A stretch of DNA of 39,282 bases, taken from assembly GCA_017550315.1 (NCBI GenBank), contig JAFZPN010000012.1, forward strand, positions 1 through 39,282, read 5' to 3'. Below are positions 32,629 to 39,282 of this stretch, one piece after another (positions within the stretch are counted from its first letter, which is position 1; every line of letters starts with the position of its first letter). The stretch is from Clostridia bacterium (GTDB taxonomy: Bacteria > Bacillota > Clostridia > Oscillospirales > CAG-272). Position numbers and translations under genes: made by a program. The notes under the pieces were generated by a model. That model saw only the letters and a list, made by a program, of their open reading frames with translations, made no database searches and was not told where the DNA came from.

Positions 32629-33956
32629 GCGGCGCCCGCTTTTCTTACCGCACGGAAGAGGACTTCTTCGCGGCGCAAAAACGGGACGGCGTCGCCCTGC
32701 CCTATTCCCGCGATCTTGCGCCGCTCGCCGAGCAGAAGACTGTCGGCGATTCCGACGTGACGCTGCATAGTTCCCTGACGATCCACCCGATGGAGGGCTT
32801 CGATTCCACCCCTGACGGCGCGCCGGGAGAGCTGACCATGCGGCGGATCCGGCGAATGGCGTCGGGCGGCGCGGGCCTATGCTGGATCGAAGCGACCGCC
32901 GTCGTCGAAGAAGGCCGCACGAACACCGGTCAGCTCTGGATCCACGAAAAGAACCTCGACGCGTTCAAACGGCTCGCCGAAGAAGCGCACAGGCTCTCGG
33001 ACGGCGCGCCCGTGATTTTACAGCTCACCCATTCGGGCCGCTTCTCGAAGCCGGACAACACGCCCCGCCCGGTGATCGCATATCACAATCCCGTGATGAA
33101 CGAGAAGATGCCGCTCTCCCCCGACTGGCCCGTCATCTCGGACGAAGAGCTCGATGCGCTTCCGGAAAAGTTCGGGGCGGCGGCGAAGATGGCGAAGGAC
33201 GCAGGATTCGACGGCGCGGACATCAAGTGCTGTCACAAATACCTGTTCAGCGAACTGCTCTCGGCGTACAGCCGTCCCGGACGCTACGGCGGGTGTTTCG
33301 AGAATCGGACGCGCCTCTTCCTCGACACGATCCGCGCGGCAGCCGTTCACCGCGACCGGCATTTCGTGCTCGCCTCGCGCTTCGGACCCGTCGAGATGAT
33401 CCCCCATCCGTGGGGCTTCGGGATGGCCCGGGACGGATCGCTCACCCCCGACTGGGAGGAGCCGGACCGCCTGTACCGTCTGATGTATGAAAACGGCCTC
33501 CGCCTCGTCGACATGACGCTCGGATCGCCGTATTACAACCCGCACGTCAACCGCCCCTATGACAACGGGGGCTATGAACCGCCGGAGCCGCGCCTCGCGG
33601 GTGTGGCCCGCCTGATCGACGCGGCGGCGCACATGAAGAAAACCGTCCCCGGCATCACGCTCATCGGGACGGGTTACAGCTATCTGCGGACGTTTGCCCC
33701 CTATGTCGCGGCTGGCGCGGTCGGGGAGGGCATGGCGGACGCGGCGGGATTCGGACGGATGGCGTTCGCATACCCCGATTTCGCGCGGGACATCCTCGAA
33801 AAAGGCGCGCTCGACCCCGCGAAGGTCTGCCTCACCTGCTCGCAGTGCACGGCGATGATGCGCAAAATGCACGCGACGGGCTGCCCCATCCGCGACCGGG
33901 AGGTCTACCTGCCGATGCTCAGGGAGCTGTTTCCGAAGGAGGGAGGATTATCATGA
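32625..33956 (+). CDS. Old-yellow-enzyme family oxidoreductase with C-terminal Cys cluster, no FAD/NAD domain
   Basis: A 443-residue FMN TIM barrel (OYE/NADH:flavin oxidoreductase) recognisable by SLTIHPMEGFD near the start, LQLTHSGR (155-162 region), the barrel pocket HKYLFSELLSAYSRPGRYGG and phosphate-binding GMADAAGFGRMAFAYPDF. The C-terminus holds Cys402, 405, 408 and 420 (CxxCxxC-x11-C), the 4Fe-4S pattern of 2,4-dienoyl-CoA reductase and BaiCD/BaiH enzymes. Those enzymes continue with FAD and NADH domains; here the chain stops 23 residues after the last Cys, so electrons must come from a partner. Start and stop both overlap neighbours (ATGA). It probably reduces an activated C=C bond; substrate unknown. 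Confidence 0.88.
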   Translation: MSGARFSYRTEEDFFAAQKRDGVALPYSRDLAPLAEQKTVGDSDVTLHSSLTIHPMEGFDSTPDGAPGELTMRRIRRMASGGAGLCWIEATAVVEEGRTNTGQLWIHEKNLDAFKRLAEEAHRLSDGAPVILQLTHSGRFSKPDNTPRPVIAYHNPVMNEKMPLSPDWPVISDEELDALPEKFGAAAKMAKDAGFDGADIKCCHKYLFSELLSAYSRPGRYGGCFENRTRLFLDTIRAAAVHRDRHFVLASRFGPVEMIPHPWGFGMARDGSLTPDWEEPDRLYRLMYENGLRLVDMTLGSPYYNPHVNRPYDNGGYEPPEPRLAGVARLIDAAAHMKKTVPGITLIGTGYSYLRTFAPYVAAGAVGEGMADAAGFGRMAFAYPDFARDILEKGALDPAKVCLTCSQCTAMMRKMHATGCPIRDREVYLPMLRELFPKEGGLS

Positions 33957-34186
33957 CCTGTCCGTACTGCACCTGCGAAATGGAGCGCGGCGTGATCCAG
34001 AGTCCGCATGAGATCGTGTGGACGAAAGAGAAGCGGCGGTCCCTGTTCAGAAAGCCCAGATTTCTGCCGCTTGCAGAGGGCTCCGTCGTCCTCGCGGAAT
34101 GGTCCCTGTCCGGATCAACCGTCGAAGCCTTTTACTGCCGTGCCTGCCGCAAGATCGTGATCGATCCGATGGGCGGCGGGATTTGA
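33953..34186 (+). CDS. Small zinc-ribbon protein (DUF6487-like)
   Basis: A 77-residue protein with two Cys pairs, Cys3/Cys6 (CPYC) and Cys62/Cys65 (CRAC), framing a basic middle region, the layout of a small treble-clef or zinc-ribbon domain common in clostridia and classed as of unknown function. The start overlaps the previous stop by 4 nt. Its place between redox genes suggests a cytoplasmic accessory role, but this is inference. Confidence 0.75.
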   Translation: MTCPYCTCEMERGVIQSPHEIVWTKEKRRSLFRKPRFLPLAEGSVVLAEWSLSGSTVEAFYCRACRKIVIDPMGGGI

Positions 34187-34196
34187 GGAGGCTGTC

Positions 34197-34634
34197 ATGC
34201 TCACTGTCCGACATGCGCGGGAATCCGATCGCGCGTTCTGGTTCTCCCTCGACGCTCACCTCCCGGAGGCGATGTTCTCCCGCAAGATCCGGGACGGCGA
34301 AGCTCTCGTCGCCGAAGAGGACGGAGAGGACGCCGCGATCCTGCGCTGGAATCTCTTCTGGGACGAGATCCCCTTCTGTAACCTCCTCTATGTCGCACCG
34401 GACCGGCAGCGCCGCGGGATCGGCAGGGCCCTCATGCGGGCGTGGGAGGACGAGATGCGCGCGCGCGGATACGCCCGGGTCTTTGTCTCCACCCAGGCGG
34501 ACGAGGAGGCCCAGCATTTCTATCGCAAACTCGGCTACCGGGACTGCGGCGGATTTCTGCCCGAACCGCGCGCCCCGATGGAACTCTTCTTCCGGAAAGA
34601 ATGGGAAGCACGTCAACGCGGAGGTACCGAATGA
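34197..34634 (+). CDS. GNAT-family N-acetyltransferase
   Basis: A 145-residue acetyltransferase. The acetyl-CoA pyrophosphate loop is R70QRRGIGRAL, preceded by the beta strand LLYVAPDRQ, and followed by VFVSTQADEEAQHFYRKLGY, all standard GNAT motifs. The start at ATG 34197 has GGAGG upstream, 10 nt after the zinc-ribbon stop. Its stop overlaps the SDR start by 4 nt. Acceptor substrate unknown. Confidence 0.9.
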   Translation: MLTVRHARESDRAFWFSLDAHLPEAMFSRKIRDGEALVAEEDGEDAAILRWNLFWDEIPFCNLLYVAPDRQRRGIGRALMRAWEDEMRARGYARVFVSTQADEEAQHFYRKLGYRDCGGFLPEPRAPMELFFRKEWEARQRGGTE

Positions 34635-35401
34635 AAAACGGAAAGCGATGCGCCGTCGTTACCGGCGCGGCCCGCGGGATCGGTCGGGGCATCTCCCTCG
34701 CCCTCGCGGAACACGGCTACACGGTCGCGGCGGTGGGGACCCGTCCTGCCTCTGCGGTTGCGGCATACACGGAGGAGCTCTTAGGCCTCTCGCCGGAATC
34801 CTTCTACATCGCGGGGGACATTTCCTCGCACGACGACCGGATCCGGATCGCCGAAGAGGCGTTCGCGGGGCTCGGCGAGGTCGATGTGCTCGTGAACAAC
34901 GCGGGCGTCGCGCCGAACGTGCGGGCGGACATGCTCTCGATGACCGAGGAGAGCTTCGACCGCGTGCTCGGGATCAATCTGCGCGGGACGTTCTTCCTCA
35001 CGCAGGAGATCGCCCGGCGCATGGCGGAGCAGGAGAACGACGCCTTCCGCGCGGTCATCTTCATCACGTCGGTCTCGGCGGCGGTTTCCAGCGTCAACCG
35101 GGGCGAATACTGTATCTCGAAGGCCGGGCTGTCCATGGCGGCGACGCTCTACGCGGATCGGCTCGCGGAATACAGCATCCGCGTCTACGAGGTGCGGCCC
35201 GGGATCATTGCAACCGACATGACGGCGGGCGTGCGCGAGAAGTATGACCGCCTGATCGCCGAAGGGCTGTGCCCGATCCCGCGCATCGGACAGCCGGAGG
35301 ACGTGGGGCGTACGGTCCTCGCCCTCGCGGACGGCGCGCTCGGCTACACCACCGGCCAGATCGTCGGCGTCGACGGCGGCATGACCATCCAGAAGCTCTG
35401 A
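34631..35401 (+). CDS. Short-chain dehydrogenase/reductase (3-oxoacyl-ACP reductase-like)
   Basis: A 256-residue classical SDR. Cofactor motif TGAARGIG (11-18), NNAG (89-92), catalytic Ser147 and Tyr160-x3-Lys164 (YCISK), and C-terminal GQIVGVDGGM are all present. An absent acidic residue at the end of strand 2 (VGTRPAS) suggests NADPH. It ends the operon that begins at lepA; its coupling to the GNAT gene is by ATGA overlap. Role probably reduction of a keto or oxidation of an alcohol group, perhaps with the OYE and D-hydroxyacid dehydrogenase. Confidence 0.92.
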   Translation: MKNGKRCAVVTGAARGIGRGISLALAEHGYTVAAVGTRPASAVAAYTEELLGLSPESFYIAGDISSHDDRIRIAEEAFAGLGEVDVLVNNAGVAPNVRADMLSMTEESFDRVLGINLRGTFFLTQEIARRMAEQENDAFRAVIFITSVSAAVSSVNRGEYCISKAGLSMAATLYADRLAEYSIRVYEVRPGIIATDMTAGVREKYDRLIAEGLCPIPRIGQPEDVGRTVLALADGALGYTTGQIVGVDGGMTIQKL

Positions 35402-35416
35402 TTTTCCCACGCTCCG

Positions 35417-35439
35417 TTGAGGAATTCTCAAAGACGTCT
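35417..35439 (+). promoter_or_regulatory. Dyad upstream of the HTH regulator promoter
   Basis: TTGAGGAATTCTCAA (35417-35431; arms TTGAG/CTCAA with a 5-bp spacer) is followed by the perfect palindrome AGACGTCT (35432-35439), just before the -35 at 35443. It may be an operator for the regulator it precedes. A weak terminator of the SDR gene is the alternative, but there is no T-run. Confidence 0.4.
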
Positions 35440-35442
35440 CTA

Positions 35443-35471
35443 TTGCCTTTTTTCCTCCCGTGTGATACAAT
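35443..35471 (+). promoter_or_regulatory. Promoter of the HTH regulator
   Basis: -35 TTGCCT (35443-35448) and -10 TACAAT (35466-35471) with a 17-bp spacer, 48 bp before the ATG. Confidence 0.65.
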
Positions 35472-35519
35472 GAAGTCAGAACCGGCCGGTTCCCGATTTC
35501 CTCACACGGGAGTTTTCTT

Positions 35520-37022
35520 ATGATGATGGACATGCACTTTTCGGAAAACCTGAAAAACCTGCGCAAGGCGAAAAACCTGACGCAGGAGGAGCTCGCGGGT
35601 TACCTCGGCGTATCGGGACAGGCTGTCTCGAAGTGGGAAACCGGCGCCGGGATGCCCGATCTGCCGCTCCTCATCACGACCGCCGCGTATTTCGGCGTCT
35701 CCCTCGACGAGCTCGTCGGGATGGACGACATCCGCAACACCGCGCGGTATCTCGACATGACAAAGCAGGCGGACGTCCTCTCCCGCACGAACCGCCCGGC
35801 GGAGGCCGTTGCCGTCTACCGGAAGATCCTCGCGCTCTACCCGGAGGACTGGCAGATCATGATGAGGACCGCCGCCTGTCTGTGCGCGATCGGGGGAGAG
35901 GCAAAGGAAGCGAACGCCGCCGAAGCGGTGCGCCTGTACCAGCGGGTCGCGGAGCGCTGCCCGGACCGCCGTCTCGCCTCCCACGCAGACATCCAGATCT
36001 GTCTGACCCTCTCCGCCGTCGGCCGGAACAAGGAAGCGATCCGGCACGCCGTCGGCCTTCAGCTTGACCCCCACAACCACTACGCGCTCATGATGCGCCT
36101 CACGGAGGCCGACAACCGTTTCGTCTGGTGCCGTGAGCTGGCGCTCGAATCCACATCCTGCATCGCGCAGGCCATCGATGAGGCGACGCAGGGCACGCAC
36201 TTCTCGCGGGAGGAGAAGATCCGGCTGCTCCAAAAGATCCCCGCGCTCTTCGACCTGCTCTGGGACAACGGCGACTATGCGGAGTTCTATCTGACCGTCG
36301 CCGGGGCGTGGTGGCGGATCACACACCTGTCCCTGAAAGACGGGGAGGTCGACGAGGCGTTCCATGCGCTCGGGGAGTGCGCGCGGTTTGTCGCCCTCTA
36401 TGACCGGGCCGAGGATGTGCACTGCACGTCGCTGCTTTTCGAGGGGCATCATTTCATCCAGGCAGGGGCTCTGCCGGAGCACGGCACGCATTCCGGGGAT
36501 CATGCCCGCGCGATCCGTCAGATGCCGGAGTTCGACGCGATCCGGGACGACGAGCGCATGGCGCCGATCCTCACCCTCCTCGACGACGTCCACGCGGAAG
36601 TCAAGGCGCGGCACGAAGAAGCGGAACCCGCCGAGACGTTCTCCTCCGACGAGCCCCGCCCGGAGCCGCCGGACCGAGAGACCCTCCTCGCAGTGTATCA
36701 CCGTGCCTTCGACGCCATGACCGCCGCGATGCGCGGGGGCAGTTATGACCGTGAGAGCGGCTGGAAGGAGGCAGAGCGGGCGGCGGAGGCGTTCTTCGTC
36801 TTCGGCCATCCGTCGGACGAGGAGATCCGCTCCGTCCTGCTCGATTTCGCGTCGTGCGGGGAGATCGCGCCGTCCCCGTTCGGGAGCGCCACGTCCACGA
36901 TCCTGTCCGCGATCGCCGACAGCGAACGGGACCGCTTCCCCCGCGCGTTCGAGATCCTCTCCCAGCTCGAAAAGACCGCGATCCCGCAGGCGTTTATCCA
37001 GAAGAAGACGCCGCATCCATGA
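35520..37022 (+). CDS. XRE-family HTH protein with long helical C-terminal region
   Basis: A 500-residue protein. Residues 6-68 are a clear XRE helix-turn-helix (TQEELAGYLGVSGQAVSKWE). The rest is helical and repeat-like: TNRPAEAVAVYRKILALYPEDWQ (about 95-118) and EAVRLYQRVAERCPDRR resemble TPR units. The C-terminal third is not recognised. Such HTH-TPR proteins in clostridia are usually transcription regulators whose helical part senses a ligand or partner; this is family knowledge, and no ligand is visible. The ATG at 35520 has GGGAG 7 nt upstream; the next ATGs (35523, 35529) are possible. It has its own promoter with palindromes upstream and ends 111 nt before the GH31 gene. Confidence 0.85.
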   Translation: MMMDMHFSENLKNLRKAKNLTQEELAGYLGVSGQAVSKWETGAGMPDLPLLITTAAYFGVSLDELVGMDDIRNTARYLDMTKQADVLSRTNRPAEAVAVYRKILALYPEDWQIMMRTAACLCAIGGEAKEANAAEAVRLYQRVAERCPDRRLASHADIQICLTLSAVGRNKEAIRHAVGLQLDPHNHYALMMRLTEADNRFVWCRELALESTSCIAQAIDEATQGTHFSREEKIRLLQKIPALFDLLWDNGDYAEFYLTVAGAWWRITHLSLKDGEVDEAFHALGECARFVALYDRAEDVHCTSLLFEGHHFIQAGALPEHGTHSGDHARAIRQMPEFDAIRDDERMAPILTLLDDVHAEVKARHEEAEPAETFSSDEPRPEPPDRETLLAVYHRAFDAMTAAMRGGSYDRESGWKEAERAAEAFFVFGHPSDEEIRSVLLDFASCGEIAPSPFGSATSTILSAIADSERDRFPRAFEILSQLEKTAIPQAFIQKKTPHP

Positions 37023-37075
37023 ACCCCATGACCGTCCTCGCGGCGGTCTTTTTCTGCGCGATTTTCCGAAAACCG

Positions 37076-37104
37076 GTGCAATCCGGGCGAAAATATGGTA
37101 TAAT
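37076..37104 (+). promoter_or_regulatory. Promoter of the GH31 gene
   Basis: -35 GTGCAA (37076-37081) and -10 TATAAT (37099-37104) with a 17-bp spacer, 29 bp before the ATG. Confidence 0.6.
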
Positions 37105-37133
37105 CGAAGCAAATCCCACATCCGGAGGATCCC

Positions 37134-39282
37134 ATGAAATTTACCAAAGGCTACTGGATGAACCGGCCCGGCGTCGAGGCGTCGGATACGGTGCAGATCC
37201 GCGAGGCACGCTTCGACGGCGCATCCCTCTACCTCTACGCAGTCAATTACGGTTACGACAACCGCGCGATGGGCGGTCCGATCCTCGAATTGACCGTCTC
37301 GGCCCCCGCTCCCGCGGTCATCCGCATCGAAGCCGTCCACTTCGCAGGCTCGCGTAAAAAGGAACCGAAATTCGCGCTCACCGAGATCCCCGTCGACCCG
37401 GTCTATGCGGAAGAGGGGAATACCCTCACCTTTGCGAGCGGCAAGACCTCCGTCGTCATCACGAAGAACCCGGCGTCCTTCACGTTCTATCACGACGGCA
37501 GGAAGCTGACCTCCGTCGGCGAGCGGTACGGGCACGCGATGATCTCGTATATGAAAACGCCGGACGGCCCCTTCATGCGCGGCCAGCTCGATCTCGACAT
37601 CGGCGAGCACGTCTACGGCTTCGGCGAGCGGTTCACGCCGTTTGTGAAGAACGGGCAGGTCGTCGACTGCTGGAACGAGGACGGCGGCACCTGCACGGAG
37701 ATCGCCTACAAGAACATCCCCTTCTATGTGACGGACCGCGGCTACGGTGTGCTCGTCAACTCCTCCGACGCCGTGTCCTTCGAGGTCGCCTCGGAGATGG
37801 TCACGCGGGTGCAGTTCTCCGTCCCGGGTGAAAAGCTGGACTTCATGGTCGTGGGCGGGGATGACATGGCAGACGTGCTTCGGAACTACACCGCGCTCGC
37901 CGGACGCCCCGCCCTGCCGCCGCGCTGGTCCTTCGGGCTCTGGCTGACCTCGTCCTTCACGACGTCCTACGACGAGGCGACCGTCCTCTCGATGGTCGAC
38001 GGGATGCTTGCGCGCGACATCCCGCTCTCGGTCTTCCACTTCGACTGCTACTGGATGCGGGAGAATGAGTGGTGCGGATTCGTGTGGGACAAGGCGATCT
38101 TCCCGGATATCCGGGGCCTGATCGCAAAGCTGCACGAGCGCGGGCTACACGTCTGTGTGTGGATCAACCCGTATATCGGGCAGAAGAGCCCCACCTTCCG
38201 CGAGGCGATGGAGGGCGGGTATCTTCTCAACACCCCGGAAGGCGACGTGTGGCAGACCGATCTCTGGCAGGCGGGCATGGGGATCGTCGACTTCACCAAT
38301 CCCGCGGCCTGGGCGTGGTATCAATCCAAGCTGCGCACGCTGCTCGAAGACGGCGTCGACTGCTTCAAGACCGATTTCGGCGAGCGGATCCCGACGGACG
38401 CGGTCTATTGCGACGGCAGCGATCCCGTGAAGATGCACAACTACTACTGCTACCTCTACAACCGATGCGTCTTTGAGCTGCTCGAAGCGGAGCGCGGTGT
38501 CGGGGAGGCCTGCCTCTTTGCCCGGAGCGCCACCGTCGGCGGACAGAAATTCCCGGTCCACTGGGGCGGCGACTGCAACTCCAACTACCTTTCGATGCAC
38601 GAATCCCTGCGGGCGGGGCTGTCCCTCGCGCTGTCGGGCTTCGGCTTCTGGTCGCACGACATCTCGGGCTTCGAGGGCACGGCGCCGGCGGACGTGTACA
38701 AGCGGTGGTCGGCGTTCGGACTCCTCTCGACGCACTCCCGCCTGCACGGCTCGGGATCGTACCGCGTCCCGTGGCTTTTCGGCGAGGAGGCGGTCGACGT
38801 GCTGCGGAAGTTCGCGAAGCTGAAGGAATCGCTCATGCCGTATCTCTGGGCCGAGGCGGTCGAAACCCACCGCACGGGTGTCCCGATGCTGCGTCCGATG
38901 GTCCTCGCGTGCCCGGGCGACCGGATCTGCGCCGATCTGGACACGCAGTACATGCTCGGATCCTCCCTGCTCGTCGCGCCGGTCTTCACGGCATCGGGCG
39001 ACGTCGAGTATTACCTCCCCGCGGGCCGCTGGACGGGCCTCCTCGACGGGCGAGAGCTCTGCGGCGGGCGGTTTGTCCGCGAGGTGCACGATTTCTTCTC
39101 CCTGCCGCTCTTCGTGAAGGAAAACACCCTCTTCCCGATGCGGGATGAAGACGGCGCGCTCACCGTCCGGGCATACGCGGTCACCGGCGAGGCGGCCTGC
39201 GACGTGCGCGAAGAAGACGCCCTCTTCCGCGTTTCGGTCAAGCGGTCGGGAACAGACCTGGTCTTCGACATCGAGAACGGCC
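37134..39282 (+). CDS. Glycoside hydrolase family 31, alpha-xylosidase (YicI)-type, 3' end cut
   Basis: An open frame of 716 codons that runs off the right edge. The N-terminal beta-sandwich (1-240) contains GFGERFTPFVKNGQ, and the (beta/alpha)8 domain holds nucleophile Asp414 (FKTDFGERIP) and acid/base Asp480 (HWGGDCNSNY). These lie at positions 416 and 482 in E. coli YicI, an alpha-xylosidase, so the gene is very likely of that subfamily. No signal peptide: it would act on imported xylogluco- or isoprimeverose-type oligosaccharides. The ATG at 37134 has GGAGG 5 nt upstream and a promoter at 37076. YicI has 772 residues, so about 55 residues lie beyond the window. Confidence 0.93.
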   Translation, partial: MKFTKGYWMNRPGVEASDTVQIREARFDGASLYLYAVNYGYDNRAMGGPILELTVSAPAPAVIRIEAVHFAGSRKKEPKFALTEIPVDPVYAEEGNTLTFASGKTSVVITKNPASFTFYHDGRKLTSVGERYGHAMISYMKTPDGPFMRGQLDLDIGEHVYGFGERFTPFVKNGQVVDCWNEDGGTCTEIAYKNIPFYVTDRGYGVLVNSSDAVSFEVASEMVTRVQFSVPGEKLDFMVVGGDDMADVLRNYTALAGRPALPPRWSFGLWLTSSFTTSYDEATVLSMVDGMLARDIPLSVFHFDCYWMRENEWCGFVWDKAIFPDIRGLIAKLHERGLHVCVWINPYIGQKSPTFREAMEGGYLLNTPEGDVWQTDLWQAGMGIVDFTNPAAWAWYQSKLRTLLEDGVDCFKTDFGERIPTDAVYCDGSDPVKMHNYYCYLYNRCVFELLEAERGVGEACLFARSATVGGQKFPVHWGGDCNSNYLSMHESLRAGLSLALSGFGFWSHDISGFEGTAPADVYKRWSAFGLLSTHSRLHGSGSYRVPWLFGEEAVDVLRKFAKLKESLMPYLWAEAVETHRTGVPMLRPMVLACPGDRICADLDTQYMLGSSLLVAPVFTASGDVEYYLPAGRWTGLLDGRELCGGRFVREVHDFFSLPLFVKENTLFPMRDEDGALTVRAYAVTGEAACDVREEDALFRVSVKRSGTDLVFDIENG

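Noticed and set aside
35502..38135. An 877-codon open frame on the minus strand
   Set aside because: It runs antisense across the HTH regulator and GH31 genes, whose motifs are unambiguous; its composition is that of a GC-driven shadow.

Overview
The window is GC-rich bacterial DNA. Strong Shine-Dalgarno sites, sigma-A-type promoters (nearly all with 17-bp spacers), lipoprotein and SLH-type surface proteins, a lepA-hemW pair and many glycan-acting enzymes point to a GC-rich member of the Clostridia (Bacillota), probably an uncultured gut or rumen commensal. The order and genus are inference; no rRNA or taxonomic marker beyond LepA, HemW and tRNAs is present.

Layout. 1-1081: end of a tRNA array (Phe, Gly) and a LexA/cI-like self-cleaving repressor. 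1136-4751: a metal-dependent amidohydrolase and a YhaN-like membrane-inserted ATPase, ending at a bidirectional terminator. 4816-6041 (minus): a sugar phosphate isomerase/epimerase coupled to a small membrane protein. 6244-9041: tRNA-Leu, 3-methyladenine DNA glycosylase I and a cytosolic GH20-type glycosidase. 9192-9823: a toxin-antitoxin pair with a RelB/DinJ-like antitoxin and a Doc-type Fic toxin. 10020-11558: solute-binding lipoprotein 1.

11641-19285 (minus): a probable five-gene operon of metallophosphoesterase, serine hydrolase, two radical SAM proteins and a very large secreted SLH + 5'-nucleotidase + tyrosine-phosphatase fusion. Upstream of it (19367-20854, minus) is solute-binding lipoprotein 2. 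From 21182 the plus strand carries a duplicated LamG-like surface protein ending in a PQTFD-type sorting tail, two GH43 lipoproteins and solute-binding lipoprotein 3: an arabinan/xylan-style glycan foraging cluster without ABC permeases in view.

28002-28584 is a 583-bp non-coding stretch with a strong terminator, an inverted pair of 48-bp REP-like elements with covarying hairpin cores, and three further hairpins before the lepA promoter. 28585-35401 is a tight plus-strand run: lepA, hemW, a D-2-hydroxyacid dehydrogenase, a short old-yellow-enzyme protein with a Cys cluster, a zinc-ribbon protein, a GNAT acetyltransferase and an SDR, mostly joined by 4-nt ATGA overlaps. The window ends with a large HTH regulator and a GH31 alpha-xylosidase-type gene cut by the right edge.

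The most unusual items are the covarying inverted REP pair, the surface nucleotidase/phosphatase fusion with its radical SAM neighbours, the flavin-oxidoreductase mini-operon, the PQTFD tail and the hybrid toxin-antitoxin pair.
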